A DNA stretch of 64,000 nucleotides from Methylothermaceae bacteria B42 (GCA_001566965.1 LSNW01000013.1:62001-126000), one strand, 5' to 3'. Counted from the first letter of the stretch, positions 48,874 to 59,307 are shown. The notes: generated by a model from the letters alone, not told the origin. Program-made: numbers and translations.

Positions 48874-49263
48874 TCAGCTTTCTTCGCTCAACAACTTGGC
48901 ATACCCTTCAGCGTCCATTAAGGTTTCCCATGCCGCCGGATCCTGGGGTTGCAAGACGAAAATAAAGGTACCGTAAGGATCTTGATTGATCAATTCCGGC
49001 GTATCGGCCAAATCTTCATTGACTTCGACAATGGTTCCCGCAACCGGGCTATAGATGTCCGCCGCGGCCTTGACTGACTCCACCACCGCGCATGCTTCTC
49101 CAGCCTTCACTTCGCGGCCAGTCTCGGGCAATTCGACATAGACCAAATCACCCAATGCCTCTTGGGCATGATCGGTAATCCCCACCGCCAGGTTGCCATC
49201 CTCACGCCTGCGAACCCATTCATGATTCTCAGTGTATTTCAGTTCCTGTGGTACGTCACTCAT
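48874..49263 (-). CDS. gcvH: Glycine cleavage system H protein
   Basis: The lipoyl carrier that shuttles the aminomethyl group between P, T and L proteins. 129 residues from the ATG at 49263. ENHEWVR lies near residue 12 and the lipoylated lysine in [14 protein letters not shown] near 65. The start overlaps the gcvT stop by 8 nt (ATGAGTGA), supporting it over the longer frame. The E3 (L) protein is not in the window. Confidence 0.96.
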   Translation of the reverse strand: MSDVPQELKYTENHEWVRRREDGNLAVGITDHAQEALGDLVYVELPETGREVKAGEACAVVESVKAAADIYSPVAGTIVEVNEDLADTPELINQDPYGTFIFVLQPQDPAAWETLMDAEGYAKLLSEES

Positions 49264-50368
49264 GGTGTTCCCCCTTGTCTGTCGCAATTTCAATCATGAT
49301 TTTGCCGTGGCGAACGAACGGTGGTTGTACGATTTGCGCCAGTTTCCACCGGCCGCGGATCTCCACTAGGCATTGTTGTTCCTCACTGTTTGGCAACCGA
49401 GCCAAGGCGATGGAACGCTGTAATGTCGGCGAAAACCCGCCGCTGGTAATACTGCCTTCGCCCGCTTTCAATTTCACTTTTTGCCCCCGGCGCAGCACGC
49501 CTGGCTCCAGTAAAATCAAACCCGCCCGCTGCCATTTCACCGCCTCGGCGAGTTCCTTTTCTATGGCATGCCGACCAATAAACTGGCGCTGTGGCGGGTT
49601 TAGCGCAACAGTTTGCGCCAAACCGCATTCTAAGGGCGAAATATCTTCGTCCATTTCCTGTCCATAGAGGTTAAACCCTGCTTCCATCCTTAGTGTATCA
49701 CGGGCTACCAAGCCGCAAGGCTGGACACCGCTGTCCAACAAGGCTTCCCATAATTTAGGCGCTTCTTCGTTGGGAAGCATCAATTCATAGCCATCTTCTC
49801 CGGTATAACCGGTTCTCGACACCAACCAGTTGTCCGCTTCGGCAAAAGCAAAAGGTTTTATGGATTTAAGCTTTTCCTTCAATGCACCAGGCAAGTGTAA
49901 ATCCGCCTTTTTCCGCGCATTGGGACCTTGCACGGCAATCATGGCCAGCTCATCCCGGAAGTAAATGCTCACATCAAAATCCTTGGCCTGCCGGTTAATC
50001 CAAACCCAGTCTTTTTCCCGGGTAGCGGCATTGGTGACCAGCCTAAAGCAAGACGCATCCCGATAAAACACCACCACATCATCGATAATCCCGCCCTGAT
50101 CGTTGAGCATACAGCTATAGAGTGCGCGGCCTGGATGTTTTAACTTTGCAATGTCATTAGCCAACAAATAGCGCAAGAATTCAGCCGTGCCATTACCGCG
50201 AATATCTATCCGGGTCATATGAGACACATCGAACACCCCAGCATCCTCGCGAACCGCGCGGTGCTCTTCAATCTCGGAGGTATAACGCAACGGCATTTGC
50301 CATCCGGCAAATTCAATCATCCTCGCGCCTAGCCGATGATGCAGAGTATATAATGGCGTTTTTCGCAT
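49256..50368 (-). CDS. gcvT: Glycine cleavage system aminomethyltransferase (T protein)
   Basis: Transfers the methylene carbon from lipoyl-GcvH to tetrahydrofolate and releases ammonia. 370 residues: it starts [23 protein letters not shown], has the folate-binding Asp in [11 protein letters not shown] near residue 100, the middle [13 protein letters not shown] motif and a C-terminal barrel. It is the first gene of the operon. No glycine riboswitch was recognised in the upstream 420 bp. Confidence 0.95.
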   Translation of the reverse strand: MRKTPLYTLHHRLGARMIEFAGWQMPLRYTSEIEEHRAVREDAGVFDVSHMTRIDIRGNGTAEFLRYLLANDIAKLKHPGRALYSCMLNDQGGIIDDVVVFYRDASCFRLVTNAATREKDWVWINRQAKDFDVSIYFRDELAMIAVQGPNARKKADLHLPGALKEKLKSIKPFAFAEADNWLVSRTGYTGEDGYELMLPNEEAPKLWEALLDSGVQPCGLVARDTLRMEAGFNLYGQEMDEDISPLECGLAQTVALNPPQRQFIGRHAIEKELAEAVKWQRAGLILLEPGVLRRGQKVKLKAGEGSITSGGFSPTLQRSIALARLPNSEEQQCLVEIRGRWKLAQIVQPPFVRHGKIMIEIATDKGEHHE

Positions 50369-50750
50369 AACCGGGGCTTTACAGGTGATTTCTCAAGACT
50401 TTCTGAATTTTGGGCAACCTGGGCAATTTTTGGAAAATTCCGCGCCAAACTTTGACCCGCCGCTCCTCCAAGCATCCCAGCAGATAACCGATGGCTGCAA
50501 TGATTGGGAAGATAAATTATGCCCATTCTCTAATAATTGACGCAGCCTTTCTATCTCTATCGAAACATCATTGTACTCCCCTAAAACAGCTGTAATCGTT
50601 TGAACAAACCAATTGCGGCTTTATTATCTGTCTGGATTATGCCGGGAGTGTAAAAGTCTTACGTATCGCTTCAAATCCTCACTGATTTTTTGGTCAATCA
50701 TCTTTACACCTAACGAATTCTCCACTCTTCCAAACTTTTTAACTTACTAC
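50369..50750. other. Divergent intergenic region between gcvT and the SUF regulator
   Basis: About 380 bp with an AT-rich right half. It holds the gcvT promoter on the minus strand, which could not be pinned down. A short AATTTT-TGG-AAAATT dyad is present near 50434. No riboswitch, RNA gene or credible small ORF was seen. Confidence 0.4.
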
Positions 50751-50779
50751 TTTACTTGGGATTTATTGAAGACTAAAAT
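50751..50779 (+). promoter_or_regulatory. Sigma-70 promoter of the suf operon
   Basis: TTTACT (50751-50756), a 17-bp spacer and TAAAAT (50774-50779). The predicted transcription start is near 50786, only a few bases before the ATG at 50790, which fits the lack of a ribosome-binding site and suggests a leaderless or nearly leaderless mRNA. Confidence 0.55.
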
Positions 50780-50785
50780 AGTCTT
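50769..50785. promoter_or_regulatory. Palindromic operator overlapping the suf promoter
   Basis: AAGACTAAAATAGTCTT is a perfect 7-bp dyad with a 3-nt centre. It covers the -10 box and reaches the predicted transcription start. Its size and place suit autorepression by the Rrf2-family regulator encoded directly downstream. Confidence 0.55.
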
Positions 50786-50789
50786 AATT

Positions 50790-51242
50790 ATGCTACGTCT
50801 GAGCAAACTGACCGATTACGCCATTGTGATTGCCTGCTATTGCGCCAGGCAACCAGAGGCCATGCATACCGCTGCGGAAATTTCCGGCACAGTAGGTATT
50901 GCTTTGCCCACGGTAAAAAAGATTCTCAAGACCATGACCCAACAGCATTTATTTGAATCGATTCGCGGCGCCCACGGCGGATACCGGATTGCCGCCGATC
51001 CTAAAGATATTACCGTGGCGCAAATCATCGCCGCTCTGGAGGGTCCTATTGGTTTGACCGAATGCACCCAGGCGGACAATCAATGCCAACAAGCGGATGG
51101 TTGTGATATCCGGGGCAACTGGGCGTTGATCAATCAGGCGATCAAACAAGCGTTGGAATCGATTACCCTGGCAGACATGGTCAAGCCAGCGGTGCGGGAA
51201 CTGCCCATTGCTTTCTCTCAACTCAAGCACGCAGCCCGCTGA
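50790..51242 (+). CDS. SUF system Fe-S cluster assembly regulator (Rrf2 family)
   Basis: 150 residues from the ATG at 50790; the longer open frame upstream runs through the promoter and is rejected. An N-terminal winged helix-turn-helix ([42 protein letters not shown]) is followed by three clustered cysteines ([15 protein letters not shown]) that likely bind a 2Fe-2S cluster. This matches the TIGR02944-type SUF regulator, related to IscR. It heads the operon, 20 bp before sufB, and probably represses it when cluster-loaded. Confidence 0.92.
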   Translation: MLRLSKLTDYAIVIACYCARQPEAMHTAAEISGTVGIALPTVKKILKTMTQQHLFESIRGAHGGYRIAADPKDITVAQIIAALEGPIGLTECTQADNQCQQADGCDIRGNWALINQAIKQALESITLADMVKPAVRELPIAFSQLKHAAR

Positions 51243-51262
51243 AACCCTTTTTGGAGAAACTT

Positions 51263-52714
51263 ATGGCAGCAAGTAGCGAAAACCTGGAAAAACTGATCGG
51301 CCGGGAATACGAAGAGGGCTTCGTGACCGACGTGGAGGAAGACCGCTTGCCTCCGGGCCTGAGCGAAGACATCGTCCGCGCCCTGTCGGCCAAGAAAAAC
51401 GAGCCCCAGTGGATGCTGGAATGGCGTCTTGAAGCCTACCGCCACTGGTTGAAAATGAAAGAACCCCACCACTGGCCCCACATCAAATTCGAACCTATCG
51501 ACTACCAGGCCATCAGCTATTACGCCGCCCCCAAATCCCCCAAGGATGGCCCCAAGAGCCTGGACGAAGTCGATCCCAAGCTGCTGGAAACTTTCGAAAA
51601 ACTGGGCATTCCCCTGCACGAGCGGGAAAGGTTGGCAGGCGTGGCCGTGGATGCGGTGTTTGACAGCGTTTCGGTGGCAACCACCTTCAAGGAAACCCTG
51701 GAAAAAGCCGGGGTCATTTTTTGCCCCATTTCCGAGGCAATCCGCGAGCACCCGGAGTTGGTACGCAAGTATCTCGGCTCGGTCGTGCCGCCGGGCGACA
51801 ATTTCTTCGCCGCTCTCAACTCGGCGGTGTTTTCCGACGGCTCATTCGTTTACATTCCCAAGGGGGTGCGCTGCCCCATGGAACTGTCCACCTATTTCCG
51901 TATCAACGCCGCCAATACCGGCCAATTCGAGCGCACCTTGATTATCGCCGAGGAAAAATCCTATGTCTCTTATCTGGAAGGCTGCACCGCCCCCATGCGC
52001 GACGAAAATCAACTCCATGCCGCGGTGGTCGAGCTGATCGCCCTGGAAGACGCGCAAATCAAATATTCCACCGTTCAGAACTGGTATCCCGGCGACGAAG
52101 AAGGCCGTGGCGGCATCTACAACTTCGTCACCAAACGGGGAGAATGCCGGGGCGACCGGGCGAAAATCTCCTGGACCCAGGTGGAAACCGGTTCTGCCAT
52201 CACCTGGAAGTATCCCAGCTGTATTTTGCGCGGCGATGATTCGGTGGGTGAGTTTTATTCGGTGGCGGTTACCAACCATCATCAGCAAGCCGATACCGGC
52301 ACCAAAATGATCCATATCGGTAAAAACACCAAGAGCACCATTATTTCCAAGGGTATCTCCGCCGGAGTGGCGCAAAACACTTACCGGGGGCTGGTCAAGG
52401 TGCTGAAAAGCGCCAGCGGCGCACGCAACTATACCCAGTGTGATTCGCTATTGATTGGCGACCGCTGCGGCGCCCACACCTTCCCTTATATCGAAGTGAA
52501 ACAGCCCAGTGCCCAGGTGGAACACGAGGCCACCACTTCGAAAATCAGCGAGGATCAATTGTTTTACTGCCAGCAACGGGGCATCTCCGCCGAAGATGCG
52601 GTCTCCATGATTGTCAACGGCTTCTGCAAGGAAGTGTTCAAGGAACTGCCCATGGAATTTGCGGTGGAAGCCCAGGCGCTGCTGGGCGTCAGTTTGGAAG
52701 GGAGTGTGGGTTGA
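51263..52714 (+). CDS. sufB: Fe-S cluster assembly scaffold subunit SufB
   Basis: The core scaffold of the SufBC2D complex where the nascent cluster is built. 483 residues from the ATG at 51263 (GGAG upstream); a TTG 12 nt earlier is less likely. The beta-helix core is visible from ~150, and the conserved Cys that accepts sulphur lies in [22 protein letters not shown] near 400. Normally sufC follows directly; here two small genes intervene. Confidence 0.97.
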   Translation: MAASSENLEKLIGREYEEGFVTDVEEDRLPPGLSEDIVRALSAKKNEPQWMLEWRLEAYRHWLKMKEPHHWPHIKFEPIDYQAISYYAAPKSPKDGPKSLDEVDPKLLETFEKLGIPLHERERLAGVAVDAVFDSVSVATTFKETLEKAGVIFCPISEAIREHPELVRKYLGSVVPPGDNFFAALNSAVFSDGSFVYIPKGVRCPMELSTYFRINAANTGQFERTLIIAEEKSYVSYLEGCTAPMRDENQLHAAVVELIALEDAQIKYSTVQNWYPGDEEGRGGIYNFVTKRGECRGDRAKISWTQVETGSAITWKYPSCILRGDDSVGEFYSVAVTNHHQQADTGTKMIHIGKNTKSTIISKGISAGVAQNTYRGLVKVLKSASGARNYTQCDSLLIGDRCGAHTFPYIEVKQPSAQVEHEATTSKISEDQLFYCQQRGISAEDAVSMIVNGFCKEVFKELPMEFAVEAQALLGVSLEGSVG

Positions 52715-52723
52715 GGAGCTATT

Positions 52724-52939
52724 ATGTCAAAAATTCTGCAAAAAGCCTTTGAAGAAGCTTCGAAGCTGTCGGAACTAGAACAAAATGAATTAGGCCATTG
52801 GTTGATCGAGGAAATCATCACCGAGAAAAAATGGGAATCCATCCTGGCCGATTCTGAAGATGTACTTAAAACCTTAGCGGAAGAAGCGCTCACCGAATAT
52901 GAACAGGGAAAAACCAAAAAACTCGATGTTGATAAATAG
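52724..52939 (+). CDS. Antitoxin-like small protein within the suf operon
   Basis: A 71-residue acidic, helical protein (ILQKAFEEASKLSELEQNELGHWLIEEI...) starting 9 bp after sufB, with a GAGGAG-type site. The LSELEQNELGHWLIEEI pattern is common in antitoxins paired with RelE/ParE toxins. It overlaps the degraded toxin gene (TAGTG). It seems intact. Confidence 0.65.
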   Translation: MSKILQKAFEEASKLSELEQNELGHWLIEEIITEKKWESILADSEDVLKTLAEEALTEYEQGKTKKLDVDK

Positions 52940-53215
52940 TGAAATCCCATATCACAGAAAAATTCCGCATTTTAATGGCCCAATTGCCAGAAAAGATTCG
53001 CAAACAGGCAAAAACGGCTTATGCCCAATTCCAAAGGGATCCTTCTCACCCGGGACTCCGTCAAACGGGTTCACTCCAAAATGCCCATCTTTTCTGTCCG
53101 CATCACAAAAGATTACCGAGCCGTCGGTATTCAGAAAGATGGCGAAATGATTTGGTTTTGGATTGGCTCCCATGGGGATTATGAAAAACTCCTTCGGCAA
53201 ATAAGGCAACATTAA
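52939..53215 (+). pseudogene. RelE/ParE-family toxin, frameshifted
   Basis: The frame starts with GTG at 52939 and gives MKSHITEKFRILMAQLPEKI followed by RKQAKTAYAQFQRDPSHPGLR up to about 53061. The rest of the toxin continues in another frame from 53063: KRVHSKMPIFSVRITKDYR, then GEMIWFWIGSHGDYEKLL to a stop at 53215. Family members read GLRFKRV at this point, so two bases appear to be missing. The joined protein would be about 91 residues, a normal RelE-like length. The toxin is probably inactive unless the read is wrong or a frameshift occurs. Confidence 0.7.
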
Positions 53216-53216
53216 T

Positions 53217-53990
53217 ATGACCAAACCATTACTTAAAATCGAAAACCTCCACGCTTCCGTGGAAGGCAAGCCCATCCTCAAGGGCATCCACCTGGACCTG
53301 GATTATGGTCAGATCCACGCCATCATGGGGCCTAATGGTTCGGGCAAGAGCACCCTGGCCAATGTTCTGGCCGGCCGCAACGGGTATGAAGTCACCGAAG
53401 GCCGGGTCTGGTACAAGGGAAAAGACTTGCTGGCCATGGCGCCGGAAGAACGGGCCCGGGAAGGGGTTTTTCTGGCGTTTCAATATCCGGTGGAAATTCC
53501 AGGCGTCAGCAATATTTACTTTCTTAAAGCAGCGCTCAACGCTATTCGCAAACACCGTGGCGAACCGGAAGTGGACGCCATGGATTTTATCCAATTGGTC
53601 AAGGAAAAAATCCAGTTGATGGCAATGGAAGAGCAGTTCCTCTACCGTGCCATCAACGAAGGTTTTTCCGGCGGCGAGAAAAAGCGCAATGAAATTCTGC
53701 AAATGCTGCTGCTGGAACCGACTTTGTGCGTGCTGGACGAGATCGATTCCGGCCTCGATATCGATGCCCTGAAGATTGTCGCCAAGGGCATCAATACCTT
53801 GCGCTCTGCCGAGCGGGGTTTTCTGATGGTGACCCATTATCAACGGCTGTTGGATTATGTAACACCGGATGTGGTCCACGTGTTTGCCGACGGGCGGATT
53901 GTCAAGTCTGGCGGGCCTGAACTGGCCAAGGAACTGGAAGCCAAGGGCTACTGCTGGATCGAACAAGCGCCGGAGGCACACGCCCCATGA
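53217..53990 (+). CDS. sufC: Fe-S cluster assembly ATPase SufC
   Basis: The ABC-type ATPase of the SufBCD complex. 257 residues: Walker [10 protein letters not shown] near residue 38, signature [14 protein letters not shown] near 150, Walker [17 protein letters not shown] near 170 and H-loop MVTHYQRLL near 203. The ATG is 2 bp after the toxin remnant stop. It overlaps sufD by 4 nt. Confidence 0.97.
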   Translation: MTKPLLKIENLHASVEGKPILKGIHLDLDYGQIHAIMGPNGSGKSTLANVLAGRNGYEVTEGRVWYKGKDLLAMAPEERAREGVFLAFQYPVEIPGVSNIYFLKAALNAIRKHRGEPEVDAMDFIQLVKEKIQLMAMEEQFLYRAINEGFSGGEKKRNEILQMLLLEPTLCVLDEIDSGLDIDALKIVAKGINTLRSAERGFLMVTHYQRLLDYVTPDVVHVFADGRIVKSGGPELAKELEAKGYCWIEQAPEAHAP

Positions 53991-55282
53991 ACCTGCCGGC
54001 AGAAGCATTGAAACCTTATCAGGAAGTGCTCGAAAAACGGCTGGCCAACGAGCCTGGCTGGTTGGTGGAACTACGCCGTCAAGCCCTGCAACGATTTGGC
54101 AGTAAAGGCTTTCCTTCACCTCGTGAAGAAGAGTGGAAATACACCAATGTATCGCCTATCGAGCGTAAACGATTTCCCCTTGCGGCGGCTTCAGGCTCTG
54201 TGGATGAAAAATGGATCAAACAGCAGCTCTTGCCAGATTGCTGGCATCTGGTTCTGGTTGACGGTTTTTTCGCTTCCGCGCTTTCCCACCCTGCCCTGGC
54301 GGGGGACGTGATTTTCTGCGACATGGGCGCCGCCCTGCTCCGCCACGAGGCACTACTGACCAAAGGGCTCAATCAGGCAGTGGATGTGGATCATGGCTTC
54401 ATCGACTTCAACACCGCCCTGTTTCATGGCGGCGCATTGGTTTATCTGACAGCCGGCACCCGGCTGGAACACCCCATCCAGATTCTTCATATCCAGACCC
54501 AGGCAGCGGCCATCCCCACCCGTCATTTGATTATGCTCGATGAAGGCGCGGAGGCTACCATCATCGAATCCTATTTGGGAGAAGGCAACGGATTGACCGC
54601 TCATGTCAGCGAAGTCTTGCTGGGAAACCATGCCCGCTTGCAACACTTCAAAATCCAGGAGGAAGCCCAGCGGGCCTTTCATTTCGGCGGTTTATACATC
54701 AAACAGGCACCGAGCTCCCGATTCGAACAGACCCAATTTGCCTTGGGCAGCCTGCTGGCCCGCAGTGAAATTCATGTTCATTTAAGGGAAGAAAGCCAAT
54801 GCCAACTGGATGGCCTCCATTGGGCCAACGGCCGCCGGCATCTGGATAGCCATACCCGTATCATCCATGAAAAACCCGGCGCGGTCAGCCGGGAATCCTA
54901 CAAGGTTTTGGCGGAAGACCATGGCCATAGCGTGTTTCAGGGCCGGATTGTGGTTGAGCCCGGCGCGCAAAAGACGGACGCGGCCATAAGCAACAAAAAT
55001 CTGTTGTTGTCGGAAAATGCCGAAGTGGACAGCAAACCGCAACTGGAAATCTACGCCGACGATGTCAAATGCGCCCACGGCGTTACTGTCGGCCAACTGG
55101 ACGACAATGCCCTGTTTTATCTGCAAACCCGGGGGATTGACGCCGATTCCGCCCGCCAGCTCTTGCTTTATGGCTTTGTCAATGAATTGATTGAGGCGGT
55201 CAAAGTTGCGCCCCTGCGCCAATATCTGCATCAACAATTGGATAACCGTTTCGACGCCATCGACCTGGAAAGCACATCATGA
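53987..55282 (+). CDS. sufD: Fe-S cluster assembly protein SufD
   Basis: Paralogue and partner of SufB in the scaffold complex. 431 residues: an N-terminal helical part ([18 protein letters not shown]) and a C-terminal beta-helix with the conserved histidine in [19 protein letters not shown] near 360. Overlaps of 4 nt with sufC and sufS indicate coupling. Confidence 0.96.
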   Translation: MNLPAEALKPYQEVLEKRLANEPGWLVELRRQALQRFGSKGFPSPREEEWKYTNVSPIERKRFPLAAASGSVDEKWIKQQLLPDCWHLVLVDGFFASALSHPALAGDVIFCDMGAALLRHEALLTKGLNQAVDVDHGFIDFNTALFHGGALVYLTAGTRLEHPIQILHIQTQAAAIPTRHLIMLDEGAEATIIESYLGEGNGLTAHVSEVLLGNHARLQHFKIQEEAQRAFHFGGLYIKQAPSSRFEQTQFALGSLLARSEIHVHLREESQCQLDGLHWANGRRHLDSHTRIIHEKPGAVSRESYKVLAEDHGHSVFQGRIVVEPGAQKTDAAISNKNLLLSENAEVDSKPQLEIYADDVKCAHGVTVGQLDDNALFYLQTRGIDADSARQLLLYGFVNELIEAVKVAPLRQYLHQQLDNRFDAIDLESTS

Positions 55283-56529
55283 CCCAATCCGCACTGACCG
55301 AGATTCAAACACCCTATCCCCTGGAAGCCATCCGCGCCGACTTCCCGGCCCTGCATCAGCAAGTACGAGGCAAGCCGCTAGTCTATCTGGACAACGCCGC
55401 CAGCGCTCAAAAGCCCAAGCAGGTCATCGACACTCTGGCGGATTTTTACCGCCACGATTTTGCTAACGTCCACCGCGGCGTGCACACCCTGAGCGAACGC
55501 GCCACGGCGAAATACGAAGCCGCCCGCGACACGGTGCAACGTTTCATCAACGCCGCCTGCCGGGAGGAAATTGTCTTTGTCCGCGGCACCACCGAGGCCA
55601 TCAATCTGGTGGCGCAAAGCTATGGCCGGACTTATCTCCAACCCGGCGATGAAATCCTCATCACCGCCATGGAGCATCATTCCAACATCGTGCCCTGGCA
55701 GATGGTCTGCCAGCAGACCGGCGCCAAGTTAAAAGTCGCCCCTATCAATGATAAGGGTGAGTTGCTTGTGGAAGCATTCCAACGGCTGCTCAACTCCCGT
55801 GTTCGCCTGGTGGCCGTCACCCACATGTCCAATGCCCTGGGCACCATCAATCCGGTGGAAGACATCATACAAATGGCCCACGCACAGGGGATTCCGGTGC
55901 TCCTCGACGGCGCCCAGGCCGTTCCCCATTTGAAAGTGGACGTGCAAGCCCTGGACTGCGATTTCTACGCTTTCTCCGGCCACAAATTGTATGGTCCCAC
56001 CGGTATCGGCGTACTCTACGGCAAGCGGGAACTGCTGGAGGACATGCCTCCCTGGCAAGGGGGTGGCGAGATGATCCGCAAAGTCACCTTCGAGGCCACG
56101 GAATACAATTCTCTACCCTACAAATTCGAAGCCGGCACTCCGGCCATTGCCGAAGCGGTGGGATTGGGGGCGGCCATCGATTATGTGGAAAGCATCGGCT
56201 GGGAGGCTATCGCCCTCCACGAGCATGAACTCTTGGAATACGCCACCGCCAGAGCCCTGGAAATCAGCGGGCTCAAGCTGGTCGGGACCGCTACCCACAA
56301 AGGCGCCATATTGTCCTTCGTACTGAAGCAGGTGCACCCCCACGACATTGGAACGTTTTTGGATCACTACGGCGTCGCGGTCAGAGCCGGCCACCACTGC
56401 GCCATGCCGGTGATGGACTTCTTTCGGGTAGCCGCCACCGCGAGAGCTTCGTTCGCCATCTACAACAGCAAAGAGGAAATTGACATTTTGATGGAAGCCA
56501 TTCAACACATTATCGAGGCATTCGGCTGA
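55279..56529 (+). CDS. sufS: Cysteine desulfurase SufS
   Basis: PLP enzyme that takes sulphur from cysteine for cluster assembly. 416 residues: EHHSNIVPWQ near residue 130, PLP lysine in FSGHKLYGPTGIGVL near 230 and the persulphide cysteine in RAGHHCAMPVMDFF near 370. Group II desulfurase. It is coupled to sufU by a 1-nt TGATG overlap, which fits SufU serving as its sulphur acceptor. Confidence 0.96.
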   Translation: MTQSALTEIQTPYPLEAIRADFPALHQQVRGKPLVYLDNAASAQKPKQVIDTLADFYRHDFANVHRGVHTLSERATAKYEAARDTVQRFINAACREEIVFVRGTTEAINLVAQSYGRTYLQPGDEILITAMEHHSNIVPWQMVCQQTGAKLKVAPINDKGELLVEAFQRLLNSRVRLVAVTHMSNALGTINPVEDIIQMAHAQGIPVLLDGAQAVPHLKVDVQALDCDFYAFSGHKLYGPTGIGVLYGKRELLEDMPPWQGGGEMIRKVTFEATEYNSLPYKFEAGTPAIAEAVGLGAAIDYVESIGWEAIALHEHELLEYATARALEISGLKLVGTATHKGAILSFVLKQVHPHDIGTFLDHYGVAVRAGHHCAMPVMDFFRVAATARASFAIYNSKEEIDILMEAIQHIIEAFG

Positions 56530-56981
56530 TGCTGGACGATTTACGCGATCTTTACCAAGAAGTGGTCTTCGACCACAACCGCAATCCCCGTAATTTCCGG
56601 GTAATTGAGGATGCCGACCGCACCATCGAGGGATTCAATCCCCTTTGCGGCGACCGCATTACCCTGTATTTGAAATTGGACGGCGACAAGATTGTCGATG
56701 TGGCGTTTCAAGGCCAGGGCTGCGCTATTTCCACCGCGTCCGCGTCGCTGATGACTGAGATTGTCAAGGGCAAAACCGTCCAGGAAGCGGAAAAACTGTT
56801 CGAGGCATTTCACAAGATTGTCACCGGCGAAGACGGCGATCTGAAACTGGAAGCACTGGGGAAATTGGCTGTACTTGCGGGTGTCAAGCAATACCCATCG
56901 CGAATCAAGTGCGCCACCTTGCCCTGGCATTCCCTGGAAGCCGCCCTCAAGGGAGAAGAAAGTGCTGTTAGTACGGAGTAA
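56529..56981 (+). CDS. sufU: SUF system sulphur-transfer/NifU-like protein SufU
   Basis: 150 residues with the three conserved cysteines of the SufU family in NPLCGDRI, GQGCAISTAS and RIKCATLPW, and the short insertion between the second and third cysteine typical of SufU over IscU. It accepts sulphur from SufS. SufE is not seen, so SufU likely replaces it here. Last core gene of the operon. Confidence 0.93.
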   Translation: MLDDLRDLYQEVVFDHNRNPRNFRVIEDADRTIEGFNPLCGDRITLYLKLDGDKIVDVAFQGQGCAISTASASLMTEIVKGKTVQEAEKLFEAFHKIVTGEDGDLKLEALGKLAVLAGVKQYPSRIKCATLPWHSLEAALKGEESAVSTE

Positions 56982-57112
56982 TCCAGACGGCATGGTCCAA
57001 ATCGAATCTGGGTGTCTGAGGCCTATCATTAGTAATTTAGTAAATTTTGCCTGACGGGCAATTCCGAGGTACTATTTGATCCTGGGCATGAAATCAATAA
57101 AGGGAGAACATA

Positions 57113-58534
57113 ATGTTGCCCGGAGCTCGGCTATCTTTAGCAGGTCTATCGTTACTGCTCATTTTCTTTATTGGCTTTGCCGATACCCTTGAGGCCAAAA
57201 CGCCCAAACCCATCGTTACCGCTTCCGGTAAAAAAATTTCCACCAACGATGTCCGCCACCGGCTGCAACGCCTGTTGCGGGAACTTGGGGAACCCAGGTG
57301 GTCGCGGCGGGAATTGAATCGCCTGACCCGCTCCGTCTCCGCTTATCTGAGGGCATTCACCGGCAGGCAGTATGACAAAACCCTGGCCGCGCTGCGGCGG
57401 GGGGACCGTTACCGCCCCATGATCCGCGCCAAACTGGCCCGGGCGGGACTCCCGCTCGCCTTTGAAGCCCTGCCCATGGCCGAAAGCGCGTTTCGCTTCA
57501 ATGCCCGCAGCCGCACCGGCGCCCGGGGACTTTGGCAGTACATGCCCGCCAGCGCCCGCCATTATGGCTTGAAGGTGGGTCGCAAGGTGGATCACCGCAC
57601 CGACCCGGCCCGCGCCACCGATGCCGCCATCAAATATCTCAAATTTCTCACGCGCAAATTCAGAAGAACTTCCGTCCTGCTTGCCGTGGCAGCCTATAAC
57701 GCTGGCGAAGGGCGCATCGCCAGGGTGGTGCGGAGAAGTGGCGTCAAAAACCGGCGGCGGGGCTATAGCCATGTCTTGCGTTTTCTTCCCCGGGAAACCC
57801 GGGGATACGTCCCAGAGTTCCTGGCAGCCGCATTGATTTTGAAGGATCCTAAACATTTCGGCTTCCCGGTAAGCGGGCGAAAAAACTACCGCTTTGCCCA
57901 GGTGCGAAATCCAATGCCAGTCAAAAAGCTCGCCCGATTGGCAAACATCCCGGTAAGCACACTCAAATCCCTCAATCCGGAACTCAAAAAATACCGACGC
58001 ATTCCCAGCAGTAATTTTCTCGTCCGCCTGCCGGCCAAAGCTGCATGGCGTTTGGATAAAAAACTGCCTTCTACCAAATTATGGAAACCCGTCACGACCC
58101 AAATCGCCCTTAACCAAAGGATTCAACAATCATTTAAGCCTGCTCCAAAAACGCCTGCGCAAGCACAATCAGTCAAGGTTGCTAAAAAGAAAGCCGTTAA
58201 AAAGACGATTTCCAAATCTACTTCCACCCAATTGGTTTACCGGGTTAAAAAAGGTAACTATCTGGGCGGCATTGCGAAAATGTTTGGCGTGAGTGTAGAA
58301 CAGCTACGCCGGGTCAACCATATTCGCGGCAACCGAATCAAGGTGGGGCAATCTCTTGTTATCCCAATCAATAAAACCTTGACTAGGAAATTCTACCGGG
58401 TCCGCTCCGGGGATAATCTGGGCGTCATCGCCCGGCGTCTTGGCATCCCTATCAAACATCTTAAATTCGTCAACGGTGTCACCAATCCCCGGCGGCTGCG
58501 CCCCGGTCAACAACTTTACTATTACGATTCCTAA
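57113..58534 (+). CDS. Membrane-bound lytic murein transglycosylase D-like, with two LysM domains
   Basis: 473 residues with a signal sequence (LSLAGLSLLLIFFIGFADTLEA). A family 1D SLT domain has catalytic Glu in EALPMAESAFRFN near residue 122, plus GARGLWQYMPASARHYGLKV and VAAYNAGEGRIARVV. A basic linker leads to two LysM repeats near 380-422 and 425-470. It cleaves peptidoglycan in the periplasm. GGGAGAAC precedes the ATG. It follows the suf operon after 130 bp and is not functionally linked. Confidence 0.93.
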   Translation: MLPGARLSLAGLSLLLIFFIGFADTLEAKTPKPIVTASGKKISTNDVRHRLQRLLRELGEPRWSRRELNRLTRSVSAYLRAFTGRQYDKTLAALRRGDRYRPMIRAKLARAGLPLAFEALPMAESAFRFNARSRTGARGLWQYMPASARHYGLKVGRKVDHRTDPARATDAAIKYLKFLTRKFRRTSVLLAVAAYNAGEGRIARVVRRSGVKNRRRGYSHVLRFLPRETRGYVPEFLAAALILKDPKHFGFPVSGRKNYRFAQVRNPMPVKKLARLANIPVSTLKSLNPELKKYRRIPSSNFLVRLPAKAAWRLDKKLPSTKLWKPVTTQIALNQRIQQSFKPAPKTPAQAQSVKVAKKKAVKKTISKSTSTQLVYRVKKGNYLGGIAKMFGVSVEQLRRVNHIRGNRIKVGQSLVIPINKTLTRKFYRVRSGDNLGVIARRLGIPIKHLKFVNGVTNPRRLRPGQQLYYYDS

Positions 58535-58540
58535 GAGCCC

Positions 58541-58864
58541 ATGTCCGACTGGATAGATGTCTGCAAAACCGACGAACTGCCTCCCGGCAGTCATAAGGTC
58601 ATTGACCTGGATGGCACAGACGTGGCGGTATTCAATCTCGACGGCGGCTATTACGCCATCGAAGATGTCTGCACCCACGACGGCGCAGAAATCGCCAGCG
58701 GTGAACTGGAAGGAGACGAAATCATCTGCCCCCGCCACGGCGCCCGCTTTTGCATCAAAACCGGCGAGGTTTTATCCCCTCCGGCTTACGAAAACTTACA
58801 CGTATTTCCTGTGCGGGTCGCGGCGGGGTTCATCCAAGTGCGAGACGACCGCTGGGATGACTGA
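58541..58864 (+). CDS. Rieske 2Fe-2S ferredoxin
   Basis: 107 residues with both cluster-binding boxes: CTHDGAEI near residue 45 and CPRHGARF near 66. It resembles the small ferredoxin component of aromatic-ring dioxygenases, and such genes often end SUF operons as assumed electron carriers. It begins 6 bp after the transglycosylase stop. No oxygenase subunit is nearby. Confidence 0.92.
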   Translation: MSDWIDVCKTDELPPGSHKVIDLDGTDVAVFNLDGGYYAIEDVCTHDGAEIASGELEGDEIICPRHGARFCIKTGEVLSPPAYENLHVFPVRVAAGFIQVRDDRWDD

Positions 58865-59164
58865 ATATAATCCAATAGGATGGGTTCAAACAATTTCCGA
58901 ATTATAGTCAGAAGCATTCCCTGACTCCCTAGGGAATGCATCCCCAAGCCAAACTCACTTTGACCTAATTTACCCATCCGCGAGCCCGCCCTTCCTGTCG
59001 CTGTCAGGTTACATGTATTTTTTGCAGGGCAATTCATTGTATTTCCTACTTTTTTTGCAGTAATCGTTAGTGCTGTTAGCGGAAAGGAAAAAAATACCCC
59101 AAAGTGCAAGGGAGCCATGCCAAGAACTCCAACTAATGACTCTTGAAAATGATAATTCCTCAAA

Positions 59165-59183
59165 ACTGTCGTTAAGAAGTAAC
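59165..59183 (+). promoter_or_regulatory. Repeated dyad site 1 (possible activator site)
   Basis: ACTGTCGTTAAGAA followed by GTAACG. The core CGTTA-AGAAG-TAACG is an inverted repeat. The 14-bp part recurs exactly at 59308. It lies about 250 bp upstream of the -24 element, a normal distance for an enhancer-binding protein site. Confidence 0.45.
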
Positions 59184-59307
59184 GTTTTTTTAGCTTTCTC
59201 TTATTTTGCGGTCATTGCCTTCTAGCCCGCTTCAATTGTGCCCGTTGGCTCCATCACAAAAACTCCTAGCTGGAAAGCGCCGTGCAATAGCCCAACACCC
59301 CCTCATC

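Noticed and set aside
50329-50526. 65-codon minus-strand frame before gcvT
   Set aside because: Overlaps the gcvT start in another frame, with no ribosome-binding site or known similarity.
50369-50789. Glycine riboswitch upstream of gcvT
   Set aside because: The expected paired aptamer sequences were not found on the minus strand of this region.
56982-57112. Dyad TTGCC-TGACG-GGCAA as a suf operon terminator
   Set aside because: Short stem and no T-run on the plus strand; could be chance.
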